From Acinetobacter pecorum (GTDB lineage: Bacteria; Pseudomonadota; Gammaproteobacteria; Pseudomonadales; Moraxellaceae), in the NCBI RefSeq assembly GCF_014837015.1, contig NZ_JACSPT010000022.1, positions 1 to 49,964 of the forward strand: a stretch of 49,964 nucleotides of DNA, given 5' to 3'. This document shows positions 1 to 8,285 of this stretch, in pieces; position 1 is the stretch's first letter; every line of letters begins with the position of its first letter. Position numbers and translations under genes: made by a program. Below the pieces are notes generated by a model. The model searched no databases, was not told the DNA's origin, and saw nothing but the letters and a program-made list of their open reading frames with translations.

Positions 1-106
1 CAGAAGCTGGACTTCGATATACTTAACAACTCAGCAATCTGCTTCGTTCGTTTCCGTCTATCTCGTCGGTATGGGTGCATTCTAGAGGATTTCAGAATCA
101 TTGCAA
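1..106 (-). promoter_or_regulatory. Promoter and leader of a leftward rRNA operon
   Basis: Read on the minus strand, a -35 box TTGCAA (101-106), a 16-base spacer and a -10 box TAGAAT (79-84) precede a leader (1-73) that runs off the left edge. The same leader, with two differences over 73 bases, stands in opposite orientation at the right edge behind an even better promoter. A duplicated leader with strong promoters next to the origin is what two rrn operons would show. The 16S gene itself lies outside the window, so the assignment is inferred. Confidence 0.75.
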
Positions 107-557
107 CCCCCAATTCACTATATTTTTCACGCATGTATCTTTTTTCTACAAAATTCATTAAAAAATCGTTTTTTTATCTAAATTTTGAGCATTTTTCTGC
201 ATTAAAAGCTGTACTCAGTGCAATTTTCTTTAATACCGCCAATCTCATTAAGACCTCATAGCTATCAAAAATGTATAAATTTCAAAAAAATGCCTAAACT
301 TCAATCAGACGTTAAGTTTTCCACACTCTATATCCAGAACTTTCTAAAATTTCCTTATATCTATTTATATCTTTTTCTGTTTTCTAACTGGCTTATTAGA
401 CAAATAAAGGTAGAAAGCAAAATTTACTACTTTTTCTATGATCTTTTTTTACTACGAGATTTTTAAAAGCACAAATACCGGCCTGATCCCCACTGGTTCC
501 AGATCAGTTCTAAAATTTCATTAAAGATATTTAAAGATAAAAAGGGATTAAAGTAGA
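107..557. other. AT-rich intergenic region without a supported gene
   Basis: This stretch separates the leftward rRNA promoter from the first gene. It holds AT-rich sequence directly upstream of the rrn -35 box, suitable as an UP element. An open frame of 82 codons on the plus strand (218-466) lacks a ribosome binding site and has a low-complexity Phe/Tyr/Leu-rich translation. A small imperfect hairpin (CTGATC...GATCAG, about 486-512) lies downstream of the 97-residue gene but has no T-tract. I see no other structure. Confidence 0.5.
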
Positions 558-851
558 TTAATTCGTCTTTGATGAACTACGATCTTTTATCCAATGCTGC
601 ATCACTTCCTGAATAACCTCTTTTTTACCGTTATAGTCTTCAGCAGCGAATAATAATTTAGCCCGATGTGGTAATCGTTCTTTGACTAAGGAAAAAAGCA
701 GATAATGTGAGGCAAGATCTAATTGCTGGAATAAAGCACAAGCATAGTGAAAAGACTTTCGCTTTTGTTCAGAAACGTCATATTCAAATAAAAAACGTAA
801 AATGAAATCAATATCTTCATCAAACATCTGTTCAGTCTGGTAGTGATACAC
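558..851 (-). CDS. Small protein of unknown function (97 aa)
   Basis: I do not recognise a family. The protein is soluble, acidic at its N-terminal end (MFDEDIDFILRFLFEYD) and ends in a basic Lys/Arg/Ser tail; there is no signal peptide or membrane segment. Translation probably starts at a GTG at 849-851, because GAAAGG lies eight bases upstream and no ATG is nearby. The helical, Leu/Phe-rich middle suggests a small helical-bundle protein. It is transcribed towards the leftward rRNA operon. An intrinsic terminator sits about 110 bases upstream of its start on the same strand, so its transcription may be attenuated. The ribosome binding site and codon pattern make it a likely real gene. Confidence 0.6.
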   Translation of the reverse strand: MYHYQTEQMFDEDIDFILRFLFEYDVSEQKRKSFHYACALFQQLDLASHYLLFSLVKERLPHRAKLLFAAEDYNGKKEVIQEVMQHWIKDRSSSKTN

Positions 852-962
852 CTTATTTACCTTTCTTTTTTATAAATGAAATGAGGTTTAAAAAAGGATT
901 AAGCTAATTTCGACTTTATTTCATTTGTTGAATACCGAAAATCGCGCTTAGACCACAGCAAT

Positions 963-997
963 AAAAAAGGAAGAGATCTCTCCCAAAATCTCTCCCT
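963..997 (-). terminator. Minus-strand intrinsic terminator upstream of the 97-aa gene
   Basis: On the minus strand AGGGAGAGAT (997 to 988) can pair with ATCTCTTCCT (977 to 968), with one G-U pair, around a ten-base loop, followed by six T. No gene ends just upstream on this strand, since tyrS has its own terminator at 1265-1289. It therefore ends either a short RNA or an attenuated leader of the 97-aa gene. Confidence 0.55.
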
Positions 998-1264
998 TAG
1001 AATTGAATCTTTACCCGATCCACGATGTCATTATTATAGTTATTCACTTTAAAGCTTAAAAAGAGTCTCTTTGGAAGGAGACCTTATAAATTGTGGATTT
1101 ACCTTATTATTACTACCCTCTAGATGTCTAAACAAATTCTCTAGATGAATAAATCCTATACATAATATTCCCGAAAAGCAAGCAATTTGGAAAAAATTAC
1201 CTATTGTTTTCATAGGGTTTTTTTTGAAGTTACTTATTCGATTTATGAATATAAGACATCAATA

Positions 1265-1289
1265 AAAAAGCAGGCCAAAGCCTGCTTTT
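1265..1289 (-). terminator. Intrinsic terminator of tyrS
   Basis: The stem AAAAAGCAGGC / GCCTGCTTTT with loop CAAA lies 24 bases beyond the tyrS stop codon. T-tracts are present on both sides of the hairpin. Confidence 0.85.
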
Positions 1290-1312
1290 ATTTCAACAAC
1301 TTAGCTCTAAAT

Positions 1313-2527
1313 TTAGTCAACAAAAGTTACTTTAGCAATGGATTTTTTACTCGCTTGTATAATCAAAGTCACGTTCTCTTTCACAGAAAAAGAGGCATCA
1401 ACTGGCTTCCAGTCTACTTTTACCGCACCACGACCTAAAGCATCTTTGGCTTGTGCTGCATTTTTAGTTAAGCCTGCTTCACGTAAAATTGAAGTAATAA
1501 AGATTTCGCCACCGAATTCAGCACGTGAAATGGTCACTTCAGGCGTACCCTCAGGCAGTTCACCTTCAGTAATGATATTACCTGCACCTTTATGTGCATT
1601 GGCAGCCGCTTCAGCACCATGGAAACGCTCGACCAACTCTAACGCAAGAATCTTTTTGACTTCTTGCGGATTACGGCCTTCTGCCACTTCTTTTAATAGT
1701 TGCTGAATTTCTTCAATTGACTTGAAACTTAACAGGTCAAAATAACGCTCGATCAGAGAATCCGGCATTGAAAGCACTTTTTGGTACATCGCACCTGGTG
1801 CATCAAATACACCAATATAGTTACCTAAAGATTTGGACATCTTGTTGACGCCATCCAGACCTTCAAGAATTGGTACAGTAATACAGACTTGTGGTTCCTG
1901 ATCATAACGACCTTGAAGCGTACGACCCATCAACAGGTTAAAGGTCTGGTCTGTACCACCCAACTCTACATCTGCTTCCAGTGCGATCGAGTCATAACCC
2001 TGAACCAATGGATACAAGAATTCATGAATCGCGATTGGCTGATGATTGTTATAGCGCTTGGTAAAGTCATCACGCTCAAGCATACGTGCAACCGTTTGCT
2101 GAGATGCCAGTTGAATCAGATCAGCTGCAGTTTTTTGAGCAAACCATTCCGAGTTGAACACCACTTTGGTTTTGTTTGGATCAAGAATTTTAAACACCTG
2201 TTCTTGATATGTTTTTGCATTTTCTAAAACCTGTTCACGTGACAACGGCGGACGTGTAGCACTTTTTCCGGTTGGATCACCGATCATCGCAGTATAGTCA
2301 CCGATCAGGAAGTACACCTCATGACCCAAGTCTTGGAATACTTTTAACTTATTAATGAGAACCGTATGACCCAGGTGTAAGTCAGGCGCAGTCGGGTCAA
2401 AACCCGCTTTAATTTTTAATGGGCGATTCTGTTTTAATTTCTTGAGAAGGTCTTCTTCAGAAATAATTTCGTGGGTGCCTCGTTGAATGAGGGCAAGTTG
2501 TTCTTCAGCCGGCAGGAAATTTGACAT
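1313..2527 (-). CDS. tyrS: Tyrosyl-tRNA synthetase
   Basis: This cytoplasmic class I aminoacyl-tRNA synthetase charges tRNA-Tyr with tyrosine at the cost of ATP. The N-terminal Rossmann domain carries the HIGH-type motif as HLGH (in [10 protein letters not shown]), and the KMSKS loop appears intact as NKMSKSLGN. The C-terminal part (about residues 335-404) has the S4-like RNA-binding fold expected of the 400-residue TyrRS subtype. The frame is open four codons further upstream to a TTG, but ATG at 2525-2527 ([10 protein letters not shown]) gives the usual family start and has GGA seven bases upstream. It is divergent from anmK with an 80-base gap that must hold both promoters. Confidence 0.97.
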   Translation of the reverse strand: MSNFLPAEEQLALIQRGTHEIISEEDLLKKLKQNRPLKIKAGFDPTAPDLHLGHTVLINKLKVFQDLGHEVYFLIGDYTAMIGDPTGKSATRPPLSREQVLENAKTYQEQVFKILDPNKTKVVFNSEWFAQKTAADLIQLASQQTVARMLERDDFTKRYNNHQPIAIHEFLYPLVQGYDSIALEADVELGGTDQTFNLLMGRTLQGRYDQEPQVCITVPILEGLDGVNKMSKSLGNYIGVFDAPGAMYQKVLSMPDSLIERYFDLLSFKSIEEIQQLLKEVAEGRNPQEVKKILALELVERFHGAEAAANAHKGAGNIITEGELPEGTPEVTISRAEFGGEIFITSILREAGLTKNAAQAKDALGRGAVKVDWKPVDASFSVKENVTLIIQASKKSIAKVTFVD

Positions 2528-2607
2528 CACAAAATCCAATACATCAGTTACTCAATTTGTGCGATATACTAACACTTTTTCAGCATATTGCAGGCTTAAG
2601 AATAACC

Positions 2608-3735
2608 ATGACAGCGATCTATATTGGGGTAATGACCGGCACGAGCATGGATGGTGTCGATATTGTTGCTGCTTCTTTTGATCCACTCCAGCTTCATGCC
2701 ACACTCACTTTGGCATTTGATCCCGACCTTCGGGATGAGCTGATGGCACTGACCTTGCCAGATGACAATGAAATTGACCGCATGGGTAAGGCCGATGTTG
2801 CATTGGCACAAATGATTGGTCATGGTATTAATGCGCTGATTGAAAAAAATAACCTGGATAAATCCAGAATTAAGGCGATTGGCTCGCATGGCCAGACTAT
2901 CCGGCATCGTCCTGAACATGGCTTCACCCTGCAAATTGGTGACCCGAACATCATTACTGAAATTACCCAGATTCCGGTGATTTCAGATTTCCGTCGTCGT
3001 GATCTGGCGGCAGGTGGTCAGGGAGCACCTTTAGTTCCAGCATTTCATCAGGATATCTTCCAGCATGACAGCATTCACCGGGTAATTTTAAATCTGGGCG
3101 GTATTGCGAATGTCAGCCTGCTGCCTGCCGGCAAGCCTGAAGAGGTGTATGGTTTTGATACCGGACCGGCCAATATCTTGATGGATGCTTGGTGTTCCCG
3201 TTATACCGGTCAGCCTTTTGATGAAAATGGTAACTGGGCAGCCTATGGCACCCCGATTCGCAGCTTGCTGGATCGCTTGCAGTCACACGAATTCTTCTCC
3301 AAAGAGCCTCCGAAAAGTACCGGTCGTGAAGATTTTAACTTGGAATGGCTGGATGAACAGATTGCTGACTGGCGCAATGACCTACAATACGATGAACTGG
3401 AAGACACTCCAGAAAATGTACAGGCGACTTTATTAAAGCTCACCACCCGTGCCATTAAAAAAGCCATTTACCGCTCCGGCATGGATACCGGACAGGTTTT
3501 TGTTTGCGGTGGTGGTGCCTACAACTCACATTTACTGGAGCAGTTGCGCTGGCGCCTGCGCAAACATGAATGGAGCGTACAGACTACCGCCGATCTGGGC
3601 CTCAGTCCGACCTGGGTAGAAGCTACTGCCTTTGCCTGGCTGGCCATGCGTTTTATGAATCAGCTAAATGGCAACCTGCCTGCAGTCACTGGTGCCGCTG
3701 GCTATCGCGTTCTCGGCACCATTACTGCTGTTTAA
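2608..3735 (+). CDS. anmK: 1,6-anhydro-N-acetylmuramic acid kinase
   Basis: AnmK phosphorylates 1,6-anhydroMurNAc, released by lytic transglycosylases, to MurNAc-6-phosphate for peptidoglycan recycling. The N-terminus MTAIYIGVMTGTSMDGVD holds the family signature GTSMDG, and the ASKHA-type motifs DTGPAN and VCGGGAYN are visible further on. The length, 375 residues, fits the family. ATG at 2608 was chosen because it begins exactly at the conserved N-terminus; an upstream in-frame extension would overlap the tyrS start. It is placed next to a lytic transglycosylase gene (convergent) and not far from mpl, so three cell-wall turnover functions cluster here. Confidence 0.96.
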   Translation: MTAIYIGVMTGTSMDGVDIVAASFDPLQLHATLTLAFDPDLRDELMALTLPDDNEIDRMGKADVALAQMIGHGINALIEKNNLDKSRIKAIGSHGQTIRHRPEHGFTLQIGDPNIITEITQIPVISDFRRRDLAAGGQGAPLVPAFHQDIFQHDSIHRVILNLGGIANVSLLPAGKPEEVYGFDTGPANILMDAWCSRYTGQPFDENGNWAAYGTPIRSLLDRLQSHEFFSKEPPKSTGREDFNLEWLDEQIADWRNDLQYDELEDTPENVQATLLKLTTRAIKKAIYRSGMDTGQVFVCGGGAYNSHLLEQLRWRLRKHEWSVQTTADLGLSPTWVEATAFAWLAMRFMNQLNGNLPAVTGAAGYRVLGTITAV

Positions 3736-3810
3736 ATTCAGCGAATTACTATTATCTTGCATGGCTATGCTACACAGCTACTCAAAATAGCTACTCAAAA
3801 ACAGTCGTCA

Positions 3811-3840
3811 AAAAAGGTTTGCAAAAATGCAGACCTTTTT
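3811..3840. terminator. Bidirectional terminator between anmK and the transglycosylase gene
   Basis: AAAAAGGTTTGC (3811-3822) pairs with GCAGACCTTTTT (3829-3840) across a six-base loop with one wobble pair. A-tract and T-tract on either side allow it to serve both convergent genes. Confidence 0.75.
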
Positions 3841-3856
3841 CAGTTTTCAATATTCT

Positions 3857-5149
3857 TTATTGCATCATGCGTTTGGCATTTTCATTTCTAAAGGCCCGCA
3901 AAATTTGCTGACCGGCACGACCTGTAGGACTTAAGCCCAAACGCTGCTGTTCCTGACGAATCGCCTGACGGGTTTTATCTCCAATCAGGCCATCCACCGC
4001 ACCAATGTCATAACCTCGATTCAATAAAAATTGCTGGATCTCACGACGTTCTGCACGAGAAGTTCCCGGATCATCGGTGGGCCATGTGGCCGTAAAGCTA
4101 CCTTTACCCTGCAAACGATCTGACAGATGTGCAATCGCCAAGGCATAACTTTCTGCCGCGTTATAGCTATAAATGGCATCAAAGTTTTTAAAGACCAGGA
4201 ACACCGGGCCATTCGGCCCCGCAGGCGCAAGTAATCCGGCTTGAGAGGATTGTGATAAATTTCCTTGAATTAAAGGCGAACCGTCGGCACGCACCACCCC
4301 CTGATTAAGCCAGTTACTCAAGGATTTTTTATTACGACGGCCTTCACCAGAAACCGACATGCCTTGCGGGATCTTGACTTCAAAACCCCAAGGTTGTCCG
4401 CTCTGCCAGCCTCGCTTGCTTAAAAAGTTTGCGGTCGACGCCAGTGCATCAGGAATGCTCGAAACCAGATCACGTCGGCCATCACCATCAAAATCAACTG
4501 CAAGTTCATCATAAGTCGATGGCATAAACTGGGTATGACCAAATGCGCCTGCCCATGAGCCACGCAGCTGCTCTTCACGCACATCACCACGCTGCAGCAG
4601 TTTCATGGTGGTAAAGAACTCACCACGGAAATAACTTTGACGACGACCTTCACAGCTCAAGGTACCCAAAGCCTGCAATAAAGGGTAACGACCCGAAATA
4701 TCACCGAAATTACTTTCTACTCCCCATACCGCCACGATGGTTTCTGCAGGCACCCCATAAACGGCACTAATACGGTTTAACACTTCACGATGCTGCTGCA
4801 GTTTTTGCCGGCCCAGTTGGACACGCTCTTCATCAACCAAACCTGACAAATAATCCCAGATCGGTGTTGAAAACTCAGGCTGATAGTTCAGGCGCTCGAT
4901 CACAGAATAATCGGGTGTTAAATTTTGGGTATAGCGATCATAAGTTGAACCACTCACCCCTTGGGCAACTGCCTGACTGCGTAAATTGGCAAGACAATTC
5001 TGAAAATTATTTTGGGATGCATAATTTGGACTACTTGAACTAGCAGGCAAATTAGTCGGTGTGACACGCTGGCCATTAATAATAAGTTCTGCCTGTGCCT
5101 GAGTTGCAGCCAAAACCACAGAACCAACAAAAAGTGCAAGCCGTTGCAT
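3857..5149 (-). CDS. Lytic murein transglycosylase, MltB family, with peptidoglycan-binding domain
   Basis: The enzyme cleaves the MurNAc-GlcNAc bond of peptidoglycan, forming 1,6-anhydroMurNAc ends. Residues 1-20 form a signal peptide (cut after AQA), so it acts in the periplasm; there is no lipobox. The SLT_2-type catalytic domain covers about 50-345, with the likely catalytic Glu145 in VWGVESNFG and the family motifs GAFGHTQFMPSTY and DFDGDGRRDL. A PG_binding_1 domain covers about 365-425 (RGYDIGAVDGLIGDKTRQAI). Length, 430 residues, suits the subfamily. Its product is the substrate of the anmK product next door, encoded convergently. Which of the several MltB-like paralogues of Acinetobacter it is cannot be decided here. 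Confidence 0.93.
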   Translation of the reverse strand: MQRLALFVGSVVLAATQAQAELIINGQRVTPTNLPASSSSPNYASQNNFQNCLANLRSQAVAQGVSGSTYDRYTQNLTPDYSVIERLNYQPEFSTPIWDYLSGLVDEERVQLGRQKLQQHREVLNRISAVYGVPAETIVAVWGVESNFGDISGRYPLLQALGTLSCEGRRQSYFRGEFFTTMKLLQRGDVREEQLRGSWAGAFGHTQFMPSTYDELAVDFDGDGRRDLVSSIPDALASTANFLSKRGWQSGQPWGFEVKIPQGMSVSGEGRRNKKSLSNWLNQGVVRADGSPLIQGNLSQSSQAGLLAPAGPNGPVFLVFKNFDAIYSYNAAESYALAIAHLSDRLQGKGSFTATWPTDDPGTSRAERREIQQFLLNRGYDIGAVDGLIGDKTRQAIRQEQQRLGLSPTGRAGQQILRAFRNENAKRMMQ

Positions 5150-5226
5150 AAGACCCCTGAATATTTAGATTTCGAATTATGTTTTTACCTTAGCAGCTCA
5201 TGATGAAAATTAAAGCGCCAATACGT

Positions 5227-5655
5227 AAATTTAAATTCATAATTTCTACACTTTTGAATTCATTTTGTAGTTTTAAATTTAAATATTTATCCACAGGTTG
5301 TTTTTTAAATTCAAAATGCGCGCGGTTTTGAATTTAAAGTTATAAATTGAGTCCAATTTTATGAATTTAAAAATTAATTGTGGATAACTTAAGTTGATAA
5401 TAGAGTGCTTTAAACCGTCAGAGCTTCTGGCTGACACGATGCTGGTTTTAAATTCATTAAAATGACGAGCCAGTTTTAAATTCAGAAACTTTGAATTTAT
5501 TTATCGGATTTTAAATTTGAATTCATGCTTTTGAATTTAAAAGTACAATTTGAATTCAAAGCTATTTTAAATTTGAATTTATTTTTATGAATTTAAATTT
5601 AAAACCATATCCTAGTTTTAAATTCAAATATTGATTCAGGCTTATCCATAGTTGA
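5227..5655. repeat. AT-rich iteron island with DnaA boxes
   Basis: This non-coding stretch between the transglycosylase gene and purK contains, by hand count, eleven copies of AAATTCA or its complement TGAATTT within about 400 bases. Most are embedded in longer forms such as TTTTAAATTCA, and there are further TGAATTCA variants. Two perfect DnaA boxes are present: TTATCCACA at 5287-5295 and TGTGGATAA at 5379-5387. A one-mismatch box, TTATCCATA, is at 5642-5650. The same combination of AT-rich TTTAAATTT tracts and DnaA boxes is seen at the main origin, about 20 kb to the right. The function is unknown; a secondary DnaA-binding locus is an inference. Confidence 0.65.
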
Positions 5656-5803
5656 ATAGCAACAATCCCGCGCAAAATCGGCTTGAATGAGATGATGATA
5701 TTTATAATCAATTGATCGGTTTATAATCAATTATTCTACAAAATGATCCGACCAATGGCAGGTATTTTTAAAGAGGCGCAATCATGCCTGAAAGCAGGCA
5801 AAT

Positions 5804-5835
5804 AAAAAAGCGATCACAGTAGTGATCGCTTTTTT
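5804..5835 (-). terminator. Intrinsic terminator of purEK
   Basis: A perfect 14-base-pair stem (AAAAAAGCGATCAC / GTGATCGCTTTTTT) with loop AGTA lies just beyond the purK stop codon. Confidence 0.9.
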
Positions 5836-5852
5836 TATCAGCAAGTTAAAGC

Positions 5853-6974
5853 CTAGATGGTCATATCTTCGCTCAATGCCAATGGATTTGGTAGAATTTT
5901 CGCCAGTTGACGGCAAAGTATAGACAATTGCGTACTGTCATTTGGCATCAGGGTAATATGACCAATCTTGCGGCCTTCGCGCTCTGACTTGTTGTAAAGA
6001 TGCAAATGCGCCCCTTCTAATGCCAGTACATCTTCAGACTTTGGATACTGCCCAATGATGTTCACCAAGACAGTTGGACGGATCACTTCCGTTGAACCTA
6101 AAGGTAAACCTGCCACTGCACGTACATGATTCTCAAACTGTGAACATACGGCGCCTTCAATCGACCAGTGCCCCGAGTTATGCACGCGTGGCGCCATCTC
6201 GTTGGCATATAAGCCTTTGTCTGTCACAAACAGCTCAAGGGTCAGCACACCAACATAGTTCAGATGATTCAGCAGGCGAGTGATGTAGTCCTGCGCCACA
6301 GGCTGCAAATCTGCACTGTATGGTGCAGGCACAATCGAATGCGACAGGATGCCGTTATGATGATGATTTTCTGCTAAAGGCCAGGTTTTGACATCGCCAT
6401 TCTGGCCACGTACTGCAATGATTGAGACTTCACGTGAGAAAGTTACAAAACTTTCAGCAATCAGTTCACCCGCAGGACCCAATTCTGCCCAGGCCTGATC
6501 CATCTGGTCTGCCGAACGTAAAACGAATTGTCCTTTGCCATCATAACCGCCACGCGAGGTTTTCAGTACGATCGGCAAGCCCAGTTCCGCTACAGCTGTT
6601 TTTAAACTTTCCAGTGAAGTGACCGCTTTATACGGTGCAACCGGAATAGCCAGTTCATCAAACAAGGCTTTTTCAGACAGACGATGCTGTGCAATCGCCA
6701 AAGCCTGACGTGGCGGATGCAGTTGCTTGCTTTGTGTGAGTACGTCAACATCTGCAAGGGGCGTGTTTTCAAACTCCAGGCTAAATACATCTGCACTGTT
6801 AATAAAGTCTTGCAGACCATTTTCAGCCTGGCTCGAAATCACCGGACCCAAAGCAGCAGAAGGGCAGTCTGTGCTGGCTTCAAAAAATGTACATTGAATA
6901 TTTAATGGAAGTGCCGCTTGCGCCATCATACGACCCAGCTGACCGCCACCAAAAATACCGATGGTTTTATCCAT
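5853..6974 (-). CDS. purK: N5-carboxyaminoimidazole ribonucleotide synthase
   Basis: PurK uses ATP and bicarbonate to carboxylate AIR to N5-CAIR in de novo purine synthesis. The N-terminal pre-ATP-grasp motif GIFGGGQLGRMMAQAA, the ATP-grasp core with VLKTSRGGYDGKGQF, and the motif ANEMAPRVHNSGHWS are all present. The length, 373 residues, is normal. It follows purE by 15 bases in the same direction, so the two consecutive enzymes form an operon ended by the hairpin at 5804-5835. ATG at 6972-6974 starts directly at the conserved MDKTIGIFGGG. Confidence 0.97.
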   Translation of the reverse strand: MDKTIGIFGGGQLGRMMAQAALPLNIQCTFFEASTDCPSAALGPVISSQAENGLQDFINSADVFSLEFENTPLADVDVLTQSKQLHPPRQALAIAQHRLSEKALFDELAIPVAPYKAVTSLESLKTAVAELGLPIVLKTSRGGYDGKGQFVLRSADQMDQAWAELGPAGELIAESFVTFSREVSIIAVRGQNGDVKTWPLAENHHHNGILSHSIVPAPYSADLQPVAQDYITRLLNHLNYVGVLTLELFVTDKGLYANEMAPRVHNSGHWSIEGAVCSQFENHVRAVAGLPLGSTEVIRPTVLVNIIGQYPKSEDVLALEGAHLHLYNKSEREGRKIGHITLMPNDSTQLSILCRQLAKILPNPLALSEDMTI

Positions 6975-6989
6975 AATCTGTATCTCGAC

Positions 6990-7502
6990 TTAAACCTGGC
7001 CTGGAATATTGTTGCTTGCCACTTTATCTGTTTGCGCCGTACGGAAATCTGCAATATTTTTTGCGATCTCTGGACGGGACAAACCCAGAATTTGCGCCGC
7101 CATAATGGCAGCATTCGTGGCACCGGCAGGACCAATCGCCAAGGTACCGACTGCAATACCGGCTGGCATTTGCACAATAGATAGCAATGAATCAACACCG
7201 TTTAAAATCGAAGATTTCACCGGCACACCCAGTACGGGCAGATCAGTTTTCGCTGCACACATCCCTGGTAAATGCGCTGCACCGCCTGCACCGGCAATAA
7301 TCACCTGAATACCACGATCACGCGCTTGCTCGGCATATTCAAATAGGCGGTCTGGGGTACGATGTGCAGAAACGACTTCGGCTTCAAATGGGACACCAAG
7401 CTGCTTGAGCATATTGGCAGTGTGTTCGAGAGTTGCCCAATCTGATTGAGAACCCATGATAATACCTACGAGAGGAGTATCTTGTGCAGCAGCCGCATTC
7501 AT
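6990..7502 (-). CDS. purE: N5-carboxyaminoimidazole ribonucleotide mutase
   Basis: PurE converts the PurK product N5-CAIR to CAIR in the cytoplasm. The family core is complete: [10 protein letters not shown] near the N-terminus, SAHRTPDR, and [11 protein letters not shown] followed by PVLGVPV. The chosen start [10 protein letters not shown] gives 170 residues, the usual bacterial length, with GGA nine bases before the ATG at 7500-7502. The frame remains open upstream to ATGs at 7575-7577 and 7599-7601, which would add 25 or 33 residues with no counterpart in the family that I know of. It is the first gene of purEK. Confidence 0.96.
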   Translation of the reverse strand: MNAAAAQDTPLVGIIMGSQSDWATLEHTANMLKQLGVPFEAEVVSAHRTPDRLFEYAEQARDRGIQVIIAGAGGAAHLPGMCAAKTDLPVLGVPVKSSILNGVDSLLSIVQMPAGIAVGTLAIGPAGATNAAIMAAQILGLSRPEIAKNIADFRTAQTDKVASNNIPGQV

Positions 7503-7700
7503 TGCAAATTTTCCAGAGATTAAAGTAAGAAAAGATAAATCTCGACGAGAGAGCCAAGCTTGAATAGGAGTACTCATTATAGACTGAAAATTCAGCTTCA
7601 TAAAATTTAACGGTCAAAGCAAGACTCGATTTTTCTTATTTTTTTCTTGAATTCTTAAAAACTGGAATAAAAATAGGGGAGTAGTCCTAGTTACTGCCAT

Positions 7701-8048
7701 TCAGGAACTGCGGAATACAAAATAGATACATCCGCACAGACACAAAGCGGCCCAAAGATAATCCAGTCTAAGCGGCTGTTTAAACATGAAAATCATAAAA
7801 GGTACAAACACCAGTAAGGTCACCACTTCCTGGGTAATTTTCATTTGGCCGACAGCCAGTCCTTGCTGTGCTAGTAATTTGGTCGCCGGAATCATCAGGC
7901 TATATTCAAACAGGGCAATGATCCAGCTGAATAAAATCGCCTGCCAGAGCGGTGCATCATGTGGCAAAAACTTTAAATGCCCGTACCAGGCCAGTGTCAT
8001 GAAACAGTTGGCAATCACCAGAAGAAATAGAGCCTGGAGCATCTGCAT
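7701..8048 (-). CDS. DMT-superfamily (DUF486-type) membrane protein
   Basis: This 115-residue inner-membrane protein has four hydrophobic segments at about 3-20, 35-55, 72-90 and 95-112, the layout of the DUF486/DMT_6 family. Its N-terminal NCFMTLAWYGHLKF and the central ATKLLAQQGLAVGQMKITQEVVTL are typical of that family, as I recall it. The substrate is unknown in the family. ATG at 8046-8048 is followed two codons later by another ATG, either of which could start the protein; neither has a strong ribosome binding site. It lies upstream of purE on the same strand with a 198-base gap and is probably independent of it. Confidence 0.8.
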   Translation of the reverse strand: MQMLQALFLLVIANCFMTLAWYGHLKFLPHDAPLWQAILFSWIIALFEYSLMIPATKLLAQQGLAVGQMKITQEVVTLLVFVPFMIFMFKQPLRLDYLWAALCLCGCIYFVFRSS

Positions 8049-8285
8049 GCACTCTGCAAAAAGGTTTAACTTATTTTACCGTTTATTTGGTGAAAAGATA
8101 TTGCACTGCTTGTAACTTTTCTTCGAGTTTATCCTTGAAACTGGATTAAAAAAATCCCGCAATCCGCTCTGAGTTTTGACTATCTTTTCGTGTAAAGCCT
8201 TGCTATCGTTGCTTGCAAATTGAATAAATCATGCCAGTAGCACCAATCTAAGGTGACAGGGTCAGACAGGAACGGAGTGAAGTAG

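Noticed and set aside
218..466. Plus-strand frame of 82 codons
   Set aside because: No ribosome binding site, low-complexity Phe/Tyr/Leu content and location in the rRNA upstream region.
2238..2252. CACGTG-containing sequence in tyrS as a parS site
   Set aside because: The flanks do not fit the 16-base consensus. Other CACGTG sites in coding regions, such as in dnaN near 27898, fail likewise.
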